Notes: a model not told the origin generated them from the sequence alone. A stretch of 42,808 nt of DNA from an uncultured Prevotella sp. (GCA_905236455.1 CAJOPT010000040.1:1-42808); one strand, 5' to 3'. Shown: positions 33,292 to 42,404, numbered from the stretch's first letter. Made by a program: numbers and translations.

Positions 33292-35949
33292 TTACTTCAA
33301 AATGTTTGCTAATGTCGCAATCATAGTGGCGATACTTGTCACGCCTGTGCCAAGCGCAAGTTTCTCAGCCATGCTCATCTTGCTCTGTGCCTTTGTCGGG
33401 ACAACAATCTCGCAACCAGGCTGTACCTTTGCGTCATGTCCTACTTTCGCAACTGTTCCGTTCATATATATAATATATGTGTCGCGCTTTTTGGCGTCAC
33501 TGGAGAAACCTCCTGCCTGGTCGATATAGTAGTTGACACCTTTCTTGGGAACATAACCGACAGTGTTAGAGTGCATCACGGCACCGTTGATCTTAACAGT
33601 TCCATTGTATGGCGGTACGACGATGCGGTCACCTTCACGAAGTACGATGTCGTATTCGCTACCAGGATTCTCAATGGCTTTGTCGAGATAGATACCTACA
33701 GGATAGTTAGCAGGGATATTGAATCGCTGTAAGGCTATGTTCTGGTTCTGTTGCGCCACTTGCGTCATGGCTGCGGCGTTCTGGCTGCTGGCAGCCATCT
33801 CTAATAGGTTTTTCTGTTGTTGCTCACGTGCCATACGTTGTGACTCCTGCATCTGTGTCCGTTCTGTCTCATTGGTTCTACGCTCTAAGCGCGCTCCCTT
33901 AATGTAAGCCATGTCGGTAGGACCGCCAGCAAGCTTTATGGCATCGCTAAGACGGGCGTTGCGCTTTGTAAGTGTGTAGGTGCCGGAGAACATTACCTCA
34001 CCATCCACAATAATGTTTTGCTGTTGGGTAGAGCCGGGACTCTTGCGTACATATACCTCATCGAAAGGTGCAAGGATGAATCCTGGTTCTCCGTCGATTA
34101 CAAAACCTTCTTTCAGGGAGAAAGAGTAAGTACGTGCTATCAGCGAGTCGGTAGTCAACGCTGACGGGTTAATGATACGACGTGAAACGTCAACCTTTAT
34201 AGTCGAGGCGGCTTCTTTAAGACCGCCAGCTTGCAGGATAAAGTCCTCGAGAGTCTCATTCTCAGCGTAGACATACGTTCCAGGATATTGTACCTCACCA
34301 TGAATGGTCAGAGTCTGCTCCTCCATCACATCCTGACGTGTAGGGACAAACAGTACATCCTCACTTTGTAGAGGGATGTCGGCAACTCTTCCTGTCAGGA
34401 TTCCCTCAATGTCTACAGAGATAACCTCCAAGGTACGGTTAGCTTTCATTCGGTGCATGACGGCGTGGTTTGTGAACGCGTCTTCCGTGACACCTTCTGC
34501 TGCCTCTATCAATGAACGTACGCTATTGATCTCATCTCCTACCTGATACATTCCAGGACGGAAGACGGCTCCTTTTAGCTCTACCATGTTCTCATAGCGG
34601 GGAATGACGGAGTCTACAAGGACGGAGTCTCCGTCTGCGATACGGAATGAACTCATGTCAAACTCATTGACATTGTAGATGGAGTATTGTCTGCCATTCT
34701 TACGCATTACACGAACAGACTTAGTGTAAGCATCACCGGCAAAACCGCCAGAATAACGCAGGAGTGAACCCATCGTTTCGTTCTTCTTCATCTCATAGTA
34801 CATAGGACGCTTCACCTTTCCTGAGATGTTAACCAGACAGTCGTAGGCTCCCACGGATATGACATCGTTGTCTGTGAGACGTACGTTACCTGCTGACTGA
34901 CCGTTAAGGATGAAGTCGTATGCGTCGATGGTACTGATAAGAGTTCCGTTCCTATAAACCTTGATGTTACGCAGTGTACCGAGGTCGCTTATACCACCTG
35001 CCAGATACAACGCATTGAATACAGTTGCGAAGGCTGAGAGTGTGTATGTTCCAGGTTTCTTCACCTCACCCATAATATTTACAGTTATGGTGCGGGTCTG
35101 ACCAACAGACAGGCGTATCTTGCTACTGCTATATCTCTTTCCTAACTGACTCTTTACCTGGGCATTGGCTTGTGATACGGTAAGACCTCCAATCTGTACA
35201 GGTCCAAATCCCTCAATGGTAAGGTAACCGTCTGGAGAAATCGTTCCTTGCACTGATTTCTGGGAAGCACCATATATGTCGACAAATACCACGTCGCCAG
35301 GACCGAGGCGATATGTCTGCGGGGTGGCGATATTCATGTTTGGCTCAAATGACAGGTTCTTGTTTGTAAACATGTCACGTCCGAAAACCTTCTTTTTCTT
35401 CTTGTCGAGCTGAAGCTGTTTTACAAGCTGGCGATACATCGCGGCTGTGTCTATAGGAAGCCAGTCGTCCATCTCATCCTGCATGAGAATGAAGTCTTCG
35501 TTGTACTCATCGTAAACAGTAGACTCCTCGTCATCATGCCTCCTAATGCGGTAGTTGGAGTAGCGTGAGGCTGTCTCCAGCTCATCGTCAGACATCTGGC
35601 GGGTTTCCTTGGCAATGTCATCTGGGGTCAGCCCTTGACGATTTTGTCCGTTATTGCGCCTGCTGCGCTCATCTGTCTGTTGCTCTGTTGGGACGGTACC
35701 CAGACCGGAACCTTTCTGCATACGTTCGTACATGCTACGCACGCGGCGTATCTGGCTGATGTTTACACCGTTTTGCATGAGCTTGGTGACAATCTGTGCC
35801 TGTGAGGTTCCTCTGCTGTGTTCCTTTACGATTAGCTCCATCACTTGATTGTCCGACATAGACTGTGCGTATGCGCCAAAGGCACATATAGACATCAGGA
35901 ATAGTAGGATGAGTTTCTTGCTATTGCAAGCATTATGGAATAACTTCAT
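33292..35949 (-). CDS. Wza-like polysaccharide export protein with SLBB domains
   Basis: The 885-residue product has a signal peptide ending AYAQ (about residue 29) without a lipobox Cys. The polysaccharide export domain starts at PQTYRLGPGDVVFVDIYG (about 205) and several SLBB-type domains follow (INIMGEV-like MGEVKKPGTY, LKGAVFRPGMY, IHGEVQYPGTY, VDGEVMFSGTYT, INGAVMHSNTVGY). The C-terminus is hydrophobic (about 865-885). It is more than twice as long as E. coli Wza because of the extra SLBB repeats, as is usual in Bacteroidetes. It forms the outer-membrane channel for the polymer and is the first gene of the operon. Confidence 0.92.
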   Translation of the reverse strand: MKLFHNACNSKKLILLFLMSICAFGAYAQSMSDNQVMELIVKEHSRGTSQAQIVTKLMQNGVNISQIRRVRSMYERMQKGSGLGTVPTEQQTDERSRRNNGQNRQGLTPDDIAKETRQMSDDELETASRYSNYRIRRHDDEESTVYDEYNEDFILMQDEMDDWLPIDTAAMYRQLVKQLQLDKKKKKVFGRDMFTNKNLSFEPNMNIATPQTYRLGPGDVVFVDIYGASQKSVQGTISPDGYLTIEGFGPVQIGGLTVSQANAQVKSQLGKRYSSSKIRLSVGQTRTITVNIMGEVKKPGTYTLSAFATVFNALYLAGGISDLGTLRNIKVYRNGTLISTIDAYDFILNGQSAGNVRLTDNDVISVGAYDCLVNISGKVKRPMYYEMKKNETMGSLLRYSGGFAGDAYTKSVRVMRKNGRQYSIYNVNEFDMSSFRIADGDSVLVDSVIPRYENMVELKGAVFRPGMYQVGDEINSVRSLIEAAEGVTEDAFTNHAVMHRMKANRTLEVISVDIEGILTGRVADIPLQSEDVLFVPTRQDVMEEQTLTIHGEVQYPGTYVYAENETLEDFILQAGGLKEAASTIKVDVSRRIINPSALTTDSLIARTYSFSLKEGFVIDGEPGFILAPFDEVYVRKSPGSTQQQNIIVDGEVMFSGTYTLTKRNARLSDAIKLAGGPTDMAYIKGARLERRTNETERTQMQESQRMAREQQQKNLLEMAASSQNAAAMTQVAQQNQNIALQRFNIPANYPVGIYLDKAIENPGSEYDIVLREGDRIVVPPYNGTVKINGAVMHSNTVGYVPKKGVNYYIDQAGGFSSDAKKRDTYIIYMNGTVAKVGHDAKVQPGCEIVVPTKAQSKMSMAEKLALGTGVTSIATMIATLANILK

Positions 35950-36016
35950 TATGTTTTGAATTTTCTGAGTTTTGCCTGTTTCTTTATTATATAACTATAA
36001 ATTTCAAAAATTGTTG

Positions 36017-36024
36017 CAAAGGTA
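36017..36024 (-). promoter_or_regulatory. -7 element of the capsule operon
   Basis: Minus-strand TACCTTTG is an exact match, 68 bases upstream of the exporter start at 35949, giving a leader of about 60 bases. A -33 TTTG is not seen at the normal spacing. No UpxY-like antiterminator gene is in the window. Confidence 0.6.
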
Positions 36025-36064
36025 CTATAATTTATTTGTTTTTTTGTAATTTATCGTTGATTTA

Positions 36065-36096
36065 TTTGCAGGATTCAGACTTTGGCAGTATTTTTG
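36065..36096 (+). promoter_or_regulatory. Consensus promoter of the tmRNA gene
   Basis: TTTG (36065-36068), a 20-nt spacer and TATTTTTG (36089-36096) match the Bacteroidetes consensus exactly. The start would lie about 10-15 bases before the mature tmRNA 5' end. Confidence 0.85.
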
Positions 36097-36115
36097 CACT
36101 CTGATTTATAACCAT

Positions 36116-36515
36116 GGGGCTGTCTGGATTTGACGGCGAGATGAAATGGTATATAAGCATGCGGAGCGTCGGTGGCTGGCTCCATAATCTCAGTTATCAG
36201 AAAATTAATTGGCAACAATCAGTATGCTCTCGCTGCCTAGTCGAAGTATAGTAGACTACTTGGCTTAATTCCCTTGCAAGGCGAGGGAACGGGACGTCGC
36301 TCAAGGGATGTTGTTCCGAATCTTCTTGATATAGCGGCGCAGGTAAATCGGAAATAGTCTCACGGATGTCCCGGCTTTGGGATGAGATCTTAGGGGATAA
36401 GGTAACAGTTGGTGGTCCAGGTCTTGCTGTTACACGAAAACCAAAGGCTGGAATAAGCATGTAGAAAATGTATGGTTTCCTTGTGCGGACGCGGGTTCGA
36501 CTCCCGCCAGCTCCA
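36116..36515 (+). ncRNA. ssrA: Transfer-messenger RNA (tmRNA)
   Basis: The 5' end GGGGCTG pairs with the 3' CAGCTCC (seven pairs, one G-U), forming the acceptor stem. A T-arm sequence, GCGGGTTCGACTCCCGC, precedes the 3' end. CCA is not encoded and must be added. The tag reading frame at 36211-36240 encodes GNNQYALAA then TAG, close to the known Bacteroidetes tags that start with Gly and end YALAA. The length of about 400 bases is normal. tmRNA with SmpB rescues stalled ribosomes and marks the unfinished protein for degradation. Confidence 0.96.
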
Positions 36516-36518
36516 CAA

Positions 36519-36548
36519 AAAAGAGGATGTGTGCACACATCCTCTTTT
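36519..36548. terminator. Bidirectional terminator after tmRNA
   Basis: A perfectly symmetric stem, AAAAGAGGATGTGTG/CACACATCCTCTTTT, centred at 36533/36534. On the plus strand it ends in TTTT just after tmRNA. On the minus strand it is followed by TTTTTT and would end the symporter transcript, whose stop is at 36630. Confidence 0.85.
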
Positions 36549-36629
36549 ACGTTTATGTTAACTTTTCTTCCGGACCCTCCGGAATTTCCGGGTAATCCGG
36601 ACTTTCCGGCCTGATTCCCGTTATCGCTC

Positions 36630-38165
36630 TCAGTCGTAACAGCTGAACATCTGGTTGACTTTGTCTTTGTCCATCTTTGGCGACAACAGACTGAAAAGCC
36701 ATACTATAGGAAAGCCTCCGAGCATGGCTATAGCTCCACAATTGATGGGGTTTATAGGATTGCCTAACAGCATATTGGTAACGGTGATGCCCACACCCCA
36801 TACGAAGCAAGCCCATACTGACAAGGTGGTAACTCCTTTCCAGTACAGTCCCAACATGAACGGAGCGAGGAAGGCACCTGCCAAGGCACCCCATGAGATG
36901 CCCATGAGCTGTGCAATGAAGGTTGGTGGGTTAAGGGCTATCATCAAAGAGATTACAATGAAGAAGACAATGAGTACTCGCATGATGACGACCTTACGGC
37001 GTTCTATTTTCTCAGAGACCTCATCGTCAATACTTCCTTCCTGTACCTCACCGGGCAATGCTTTCTTGTCACGGTATATCAGGTCAAGCGTCATCGTGCT
37101 TGAGGAAGTAAGGACCAATGATGCCAGGGTAGACATTGACGCCGAGAGCACCAACAGAACTACTAACGCAATCAGGATGTCGGGTAGTGACGATAACATC
37201 GATGGTATGATGGCATCAAAGTCGAGCCGTCCGTTGGGAAGGGTAGGAGGTGTGCCAAACAAACGGCCGAAACCGCCAAGGAAGTAGCATCCTCCGGCAA
37301 CTACAAGAGCGAATATCGTAGAGATGATCGTGCCCCGTCGGATTGCACTTTCATCTGTGATGCTATAGAACTTGCCAACCATCTGAGGCAGTCCCCATGT
37401 GCCGAGCGATGTAAGCACAACCACACCCAGGAGGTTCCAAGGGTCTGGTCCTAAGATCGTGGCGAAACCACCGTTCTCGATAGTCCCTTGAGCGTTCGGA
37501 GCGTCAGCCGGTAACGCTGCCATCTTGTCTATGGCAGCCATTAGTCCGCCCTGTGAGTTCAGTACTGCTGCAATGACCGTCACGATACCGAAAAGCATGA
37601 TGATACCCTGTATGAAGTCGTTCATGGCAGTTGCTTTATAGCCTCCTAATATCACATATACGGCAGTGAGTATTGCCATGATGATGACACAATACTCATA
37701 AGGAATGCCGAAACCCATCTCAAACAAGGTGGAGATCCCTTTGTATACTCCAGCCGTGTAGGGAATAAGGAAAACGAATGCTATTACGGATGCCACTACG
37801 CGCAACGCCTGACTGTCGAAGCGTGTGCCGAAGAAATCAGGCATGGTACGGCTTTCAATATGCTGTGTCATCAGTTTCGTGCGTCTGCCGAGGATAATCC
37901 ATGCCAGCAGAGAGCCGATGATGGCGTTTCCTACACCAATCCATGTACTCGACAGACCGTATTTCCATCCGAACTGTCCTGCATAACCTACGAATACTAC
38001 GGCAGAGAAATAGCTCGTGCCGTATGCGAAAGCGGTAAGCCACGGACCTACTGAGCGGCCGCCTAAGACGAATCCGTCAACATTACTGGCTTGTTTACGG
38101 GAGTACAATCCCACTGCTACCATCACAGCCAGGAAAATGATTGTCAATAATACTTTTATGAACAT
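36630..38165 (-). CDS. Sodium:solute symporter family (SSS/PutP-like) transporter
   Basis: The 511-residue protein has about 13 membrane helices. Family landmarks include VDGFVLGGRSVGPWLTAFAYGTSYFSAVVFVGYAG near the N-terminus (seen as parts such as FVLGGRSVGPWLTAF), LGGYKATAMNDFIQGIIML, and a helix-8 region with SASMSTLASLVLTSSSTMTLDL that carries the Ser/Thr of the sodium site. It moves a small solute (proline, sugar or carboxylate in known members) with Na+. The substrate is not evident. The porin gene lies 78 bases upstream on the same strand, so they may form an uptake pair. Confidence 0.9.
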   Translation of the reverse strand: MFIKVLLTIIFLAVMVAVGLYSRKQASNVDGFVLGGRSVGPWLTAFAYGTSYFSAVVFVGYAGQFGWKYGLSSTWIGVGNAIIGSLLAWIILGRRTKLMTQHIESRTMPDFFGTRFDSQALRVVASVIAFVFLIPYTAGVYKGISTLFEMGFGIPYEYCVIIMAILTAVYVILGGYKATAMNDFIQGIIMLFGIVTVIAAVLNSQGGLMAAIDKMAALPADAPNAQGTIENGGFATILGPDPWNLLGVVVLTSLGTWGLPQMVGKFYSITDESAIRRGTIISTIFALVVAGGCYFLGGFGRLFGTPPTLPNGRLDFDAIIPSMLSSLPDILIALVVLLVLSASMSTLASLVLTSSSTMTLDLIYRDKKALPGEVQEGSIDDEVSEKIERRKVVIMRVLIVFFIVISLMIALNPPTFIAQLMGISWGALAGAFLAPFMLGLYWKGVTTLSVWACFVWGVGITVTNMLLGNPINPINCGAIAMLGGFPIVWLFSLLSPKMDKDKVNQMFSCYD

Positions 38166-38200
38166 TGTTTTAAAGTTGAAAGTTTAAAGATGAAAGTTTA

Positions 38201-39385
38201 AAGGTGTTCCCGTTATGAGAATTCATCATACTTCATTTAATTCTCAGAACGCCACCTGAACCTGTGCCTGAAGCATGTTGTAGTCTTTCTGGAACTGGCT
38301 CCATGTACGGGTATATTGCAGTTGCAGCCTGCATTTCTTGTAAAACCAGTATTGTAATCCTAAAGTAGCTTGTGTCTGGTCGAATTCCATGTCAATATTG
38401 CGGTCGAAGAAATCGGCTGATGCAATGACATCAACACCTTCAGTCATCGGGACGCATGCAGTGAGGTATGCGCCGCGGCTCTTTACCTTGCCGTCTTTAC
38501 CTGCGAGATACTCTCCTCTGAGGCTGATGGGACGTGCCTCCTTGTATTGTCCGGGGGCGTATGCGCCGGTCTTATATTCTGCTCCAATGCTTAGTCGGTC
38601 GCGTGTGTAGTCATCGCCTTCTTTTATTTCCGGGTTCCATGCGGCAGTACCGATGGCATGTCCGGTGCCTTTTTGTCCTGATGCTACAATACGCAGTCCT
38701 TTTACAGGTCGTACATCTAATCGTGCGATTAAGTCTTTCTTGTTATTGCCGTCTCGTTTGTTTATGCCTTGTCCGTTCATTACTCCCAACTCATAATAGA
38801 AATGGTCTTTAAAGAGAGAGCCATAAACCATCAGTCCTAAGTCACGACCGTAGTTTACTCCATGAAGAGGGTCTGAGCCACATCCCGAGAGGTATGTCAC
38901 TGATTGTGAGCATACGTCAATCAACTCAAGCTGTGTAGGTGACAGGGGATTTTCTAAGGAATAGCTGTTTTTGAATTGTCCGAGACGGATAGTGATGGAT
39001 TTGTCTTTGGTGATGCGGTAGTCGGTATAGAATTCCTGAACCACGCTGGAGAAGTCATGCATAAAAAGGAACGACCAGCGGTCTGTAATGCGTGCTTTCG
39101 CCCAAAGAAGGGTACGTTTTAAGTTAAAGTCGTTAGTTTGTTTGTCGTTACTGTCTTGCCAGGAGTAACCAGCCTGTGCGTAACCGTTGAGCTGTATGCG
39201 CTCTGAAAGCTCTTTCATCCAGTCGGGATTCTCCTGACTCTGTTGCCCCATGGCGTACTGGCTGCTCATTGCCGCCATGATTACTGCGAGTGTCGCAGTC
39301 CTAAAAATCTTTTTTCTCATATATATAATAATGTTTATAGTGTAATGTCATAACGATAAGGGGAACACCTCTAACCTTTAACGTG
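38201..39385. repeat. Imperfect inverted repeat around the porin gene
   Basis: TTTAAAGGTGTTCCCGTTATG just downstream (about 38198-38218) and an inverted, slightly longer version upstream (about 39350-39382, GGGGAACACCTCTAACCTTTAA) share AAAGGT, GTGTTCCC and GTTATG separated by small indels. Direct GAAAGTTTAAAG copies also lie at about 38177-38206. They may be ordinary spacer repeats. Confidence 0.35.
38244..39320 (-). CDS. Porin, OprO/OprP-like outer membrane protein
   Basis: The 358-residue product has a signal peptide ending YAMGQ (about residue 26). About 16 amphipathic beta-strands follow, with landmarks QLNGYAQAGYSWQD-like start, RRTLLWAKARITDRWSFLFMHDF-type strands (here KRTLLWAKARITDRWSFLF), IRLGQFKNSYSLENPLSP and a final MLQAQVQVAF ending in Phe. 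The phosphate-selective porin family includes both phosphate channels and less specific ones; selectivity cannot be judged. It is followed by the SSS symporter, with which it may act in series across the two membranes. Confidence 0.85.
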   Translation of the reverse strand: MRKKIFRTATLAVIMAAMSSQYAMGQQSQENPDWMKELSERIQLNGYAQAGYSWQDSNDKQTNDFNLKRTLLWAKARITDRWSFLFMHDFSSVVQEFYTDYRITKDKSITIRLGQFKNSYSLENPLSPTQLELIDVCSQSVTYLSGCGSDPLHGVNYGRDLGLMVYGSLFKDHFYYELGVMNGQGINKRDGNNKKDLIARLDVRPVKGLRIVASGQKGTGHAIGTAAWNPEIKEGDDYTRDRLSIGAEYKTGAYAPGQYKEARPISLRGEYLAGKDGKVKSRGAYLTACVPMTEGVDVIASADFFDRNIDMEFDQTQATLGLQYWFYKKCRLQLQYTRTWSQFQKDYNMLQAQVQVAF

Positions 39386-39391
39386 AAGTAA

Positions 39392-40243
39392 CTACCAGTC
39401 ATTCAGGTTAGCCTTCGCCTCAACTTTAGTCTCTATGTCATCGGCGAGGGCAGGGAAGAAGTCCATACCGGTAATCTGCTCTATCTCATCAACGCTTCTG
39501 ACCGCTTCTGCCATCTTCTGTTTCTTTCCTTCGTTACGGTAGATGAAACCAATGGCTTTCGGTGTCCCTTGGCGGCATAGCACCACCTTAAAGAATGCGT
39601 CGGGTACCCACACTTTATTCTTTCCGATCTTTTTCTGCTCTCCCTTGCCGTAAAAGAGAGGACCGCAAACGATGTCTATGGCACCATATTGTCGTGCCCA
39701 GTCCCTGCAGAGCATCTCAACGTCATTCCATTCGTATTTGTTTAAGCCGTGGTTCTGTGGACAGATATTGGTGAAGAGGAACGTCTGGCTCATAGCTGTC
39801 GCATCCCATTTGTTGTCACCGGCAGGACACATGTGTCCGCGGTCATAACGTGAGTTGTAGTAATCCCAGTCGGTGGCGCGTGGAGTCTTTATCGCCTCAT
39901 CCTCATGGAATGTCTCATTTGAGCGTTGGTTCTTACCATAGGTATGGTTTTTCGTCAGATGCCAAGCTACCCAGTTAGGACATCTCGTATCTTTGTTGTA
40001 TGAGGTGGTATATCCTTTGCGTCTCAGTATTATCTCCGGATGGTTGGTAAGTGGCGCAGGCAGCTCCATCATCGTGACACCCTTTGTGGCTGTTCCTGCT
40101 GAGGTGTCATGGCTCTTCTCTTCTGGTGAACTATAGAACTCCGAACGCTCCGAAGATGCCGGTTCATTACTCTTTTGTGCATCTTTGCATGATGTCAAAA
40201 TGCAAAGGAAAATAGCGATAAAGCTTACTTTTTGTAACTTCAT
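39392..40243 (-). CDS. DNA/RNA non-specific endonuclease (NUC1 family) lipoprotein
   Basis: The 283-residue product has a lipobox LTSC (Cys19), a linker, and the nuclease domain (about 60-283). The catalytic motif YDRGHMCPAGDNKW has DRGH at 134-137 and the metal Asn is in FTNICPQ (Asn159). It is related to the neighbouring nuclease at 40314-41204, sharing TSYNxDTRCPNWxAWHLT. The longer frame from 40345 translates the promoter (TAACTTTG at 40256-40249), so the start is ATG 40243, only 5 bases after that element. It probably degrades nucleic acids outside the cell or in the periplasm. Confidence 0.92.
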   Translation of the reverse strand: MKLQKVSFIAIFLCILTSCKDAQKSNEPASSERSEFYSSPEEKSHDTSAGTATKGVTMMELPAPLTNHPEIILRRKGYTTSYNKDTRCPNWVAWHLTKNHTYGKNQRSNETFHEDEAIKTPRATDWDYYNSRYDRGHMCPAGDNKWDATAMSQTFLFTNICPQNHGLNKYEWNDVEMLCRDWARQYGAIDIVCGPLFYGKGEQKKIGKNKVWVPDAFFKVVLCRQGTPKAIGFIYRNEGKKQKMAEAVRSVDEIEQITGMDFFPALADDIETKVEAKANLNDW

Positions 40244-40248
40244 GCCTG

Positions 40249-40279
40249 CAAAGTTACGATTAAGTGAGCGTAATACAAA
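40249..40279 (-). promoter_or_regulatory. Consensus promoter, near-leaderless, duplicated copy 1
   Basis: Minus strand: TTTG (40279-40276), a 19-nt spacer and TAACTTTG (40256-40249), then only 5 bases to ATG. The sequence recurs almost unchanged at 42422-42452 before the FucI-like gene. Confidence 0.8.
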
Positions 40280-40313
40280 ATATAAAAGGCATTTTTTTAT
40301 TTTTATTTCCATC

Positions 40314-41204
40314 CTACCAGTCGCTGAGGTCGGCTTCAGCCTCAATCTCTCTCTCGATGTCGTCAGGCAGGGACGGGAAGAAGTCTATGCCGGTAATACG
40401 CTCAATCTCGTCAACAGAAAGGACATAGTCGGACATGGGACGATGACCGTCTTCATTCTCGTAAAGGAAACCGATAGCTTTCGGTGTGCCGCGCATGCAT
40501 AGCACAACCTTATAGAATGCGTATGGCACGCCTACATGGTTGTGCCCGATAGTCTTATAGCCGGAGTCGAAGACCGGTCCGCATACGATATATATGTCAC
40601 CGTATCGCTCAGCCCAGTTGCGGCATTTCATCTCAAGGTCATTCCAGTCTCCTCCATTGAGGTTATGGCTCTGTGGACACATGTTTGTAAGCAGGAAACA
40701 GTCTTCTTGTGCTTGTCGGTCCCATTTGTTGTCGCCTGAAGGACACATGTGACCACGGTCGTAGCCTGAGCTGGAGTAGTCGGATAGCTGTGCCTTGGGG
40801 GAGGCAACGTCATCATCTTCACGGTATTTCACGCCCTTGCGCTTGAACTGTCCGCTTGTGTGGTCTGCGGTGAGATGCCATGCCGTCCAGTTCGGACATC
40901 GGGTGTCTGAGTTATATGATGTTGTATATCCAGTCCTGCGCAATATCTGTTCGCTCGTTCCTTTCAGTGGAGCGGGTATCTCTATTCCTTTAACAAGCTC
41001 TATGTCAGTATTGCCCTGCTGGCTGTCATCGGCAGTCACATACTGTTGATTGTCATCAGCAGCCGTCTCTTGTTGACTATTGTCTACAGCCACCTCCTGT
41101 TGACTGTCGTTTGCCGCAGTCTCCTTATGATGTTGGAGTGCTATTTCGCAAATAAGCATCAAGCCTACCAACAATATCTTCCACATTGACTTAATAGTTC
41201 TCAT
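40314..41204 (-). CDS. DNA/RNA non-specific endonuclease (NUC1 family) with a 9-residue repeat
   Basis: The 296-residue product has an N-terminal hydrophobic segment (about 9-23), but the Cys19 lies in an LMLIC context that is a poor lipobox, so it may be an anchored or cleaved protein instead. Residues 28-63 are four copies of a 9-residue Gln/Asp unit such as ETAADDNQQ. The nuclease domain follows (about 72-296), with YDRGHMCPSGDNKW (DRGH 149-152) and LLTNMCPQ. Its start lies 6 bases after the FucI-like gene stops, so it shares that gene's promoter. Confidence 0.92.
   Translation of the reverse strand: MRTIKSMWKILLVGLMLICEIALQHHKETAANDSQQEVAVDNSQQETAADDNQQYVTADDSQQGNTDIELVKGIEIPAPLKGTSEQILRRTGYTTSYNSDTRCPNWTAWHLTADHTSGQFKRKGVKYREDDDVASPKAQLSDYSSSGYDRGHMCPSGDNKWDRQAQEDCFLLTNMCPQSHNLNGGDWNDLEMKCRNWAERYGDIYIVCGPVFDSGYKTIGHNHVGVPYAFYKVVLCMRGTPKAIGFLYENEDGHRPMSDYVLSVDEIERITGIDFFPSLPDDIEREIEAEADLSDW
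41016..41123 (-). repeat. Four 27-bp tandem repeats inside the nuclease gene
   Basis: The units encode ETAANDSQQ, EVAVDNSQQ, ETAADDNQQ and YVTADDSQQ. They form a flexible acidic linker before the nuclease domain, and copy number may vary between strains. Confidence 0.7.
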
Positions 41205-41210
41205 TCCTCA

Positions 41211-42404
41211 TTATTCATTCAAGAAGGTTGACAAAAGTTCCTTGTGGTGTCCGGGCAGGATGATATGGTGATTACCGATAGGCTCACTGAGGAAATAAGA
41301 GGTCTTGTCTGGGTTGGACAACTGTATTACCTGCTGAGTCCTGCATAGATCTGGCTTGGACTCATTTCTGATAAGCTCACCCTCCTCGATGAAGTGGCGC
41401 GACAGGTCGCCTGACACCTTGAAGATTGTCACGCCTCCCTCTTTCATATAGCCTCTGATGCCAATCCCTATGCCTGACTCGAAGTGGGTGTCGAACTCAT
41501 ACCGTTCCACCAGGTTGAGGGGAATGGTGCAGTGAGCGAAAACCATTTCTCCGGTTTCTGGGTTGATGCTTGCGGGGTTTGCCTGAAAACCGCTCTTTCC
41601 TGTCAGCGCCTGGGCTATCTTCATCGATAGCATGGCAGGTACGTCGCCCTCGCATCCAGCGATGATACCTTCGGAATTAAGCTTTGCCAATGCAAGGCAG
41701 CCGGTGTTGTGAATGGCTGTCAGCAAGTCGAAGCATCTGATAGTGAAACCTTCCAGTCTATATCGTCCAACAATTTTTTTCAGTGCGTCATATATCTGGT
41801 TGGCAACGGGCAATGCCTCTCTTATGACTGTCTCTTGTGCGCTCTCCTCGGGCTCTCTCAACGGTGTCTTTTCTATCTCTTCGAGCAGTTCCTGCATAGG
41901 GATGTCTGTCAAGTCTATACCCAGCGCAGCCTTGATCCTGTCTTTGTCGGCATTACTTGAGATTAGCCAGTCGGAAGGCTTGCCTATTATTCCCAGTCGG
42001 CAGCCTTTCAGCTTCATCTTTGCCTCGCCAGCCTTTGCCAACAGCTTGGTACGACGGCACACATATTCGTTGCTGCCATGGATAATCTCGCCCATAAGAC
42101 CGTTTTGTCGCAGAAACGAAAGTATCTCCATTGAGGCTGCAAGGGAGTTGCTCTTGCCAGATGTCAGAAGATAGAAAGGACTGTGCGACTGAGCCTGAAG
42201 CTGTGGGAGGAGTGTCTTGAAGATGCCTTCTGTTCCGCCTGTCCTGACAAAGATGAGGTCGAGTGAGTGACTGCCGTAGCTGGCATAGTTGCCGCCAAAG
42301 TATTCGTAGTCAAAGTTTAGTCCGCTAAGAAACTCTCCGGTCATTGTCTCTACCGATGACTCTTGGTGAAGGTCAGATGTAAGTGTAAATATCGCAATGC
42401 TCAT
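41211..42404 (-). CDS. L-fucose isomerase-like (COG2407-type) protein
   Basis: The 397-residue product resembles the FucI/AraA-like sugar isomerase fold: an N-terminal Rossmann-like half (LDLIFVRTGGTEGIF, FYLLTSGKSNSLAASMEIL), a middle with RLGIIGKPSDWLIS, then IRCFDLLTA, GCLALAKLNSEGIIAGCEGDVPAM and a metal-site-like CEGD, ending in HHIILPGHHKEL. Members act on sugars, but the substrate here is unknown and the family includes proteins of unproven activity. The longer frame from 42464 translates the promoter, so I use ATG 42404. The first gene of an operon with a secreted nuclease, which is an unexpected pairing. Confidence 0.8.
   Translation of the reverse strand: MSIAIFTLTSDLHQESSVETMTGEFLSGLNFDYEYFGGNYASYGSHSLDLIFVRTGGTEGIFKTLLPQLQAQSHSPFYLLTSGKSNSLAASMEILSFLRQNGLMGEIIHGSNEYVCRRTKLLAKAGEAKMKLKGCRLGIIGKPSDWLISSNADKDRIKAALGIDLTDIPMQELLEEIEKTPLREPEESAQETVIREALPVANQIYDALKKIVGRYRLEGFTIRCFDLLTAIHNTGCLALAKLNSEGIIAGCEGDVPAMLSMKIAQALTGKSGFQANPASINPETGEMVFAHCTIPLNLVERYEFDTHFESGIGIGIRGYMKEGGVTIFKVSGDLSRHFIEEGELIRNESKPDLCRTQQVIQLSNPDKTSYFLSEPIGNHHIILPGHHKELLSTFLNE

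Noticed and set aside
36081..36084. TTTG at 36081-36084 as the -33 box of tmRNA
   Set aside because: It is only 4 bases from the -7 element; the TTTG at 36065 has the correct 20-base spacing.
36197..36538. A 113-codon minus-strand frame over the tmRNA
   Set aside because: It lies wholly within the tmRNA gene and its terminator, which have clear structural support.
36553..36894. A 113-codon minus-strand frame near the end of the symporter
   Set aside because: It overlaps the conserved C-terminal helices of the symporter in another frame and has no recognisable domain.
40244..40345. N-terminal extension of the nuclease frame
   Set aside because: The added codons translate a consensus promoter; the lipoprotein signal begins at ATG 40243.
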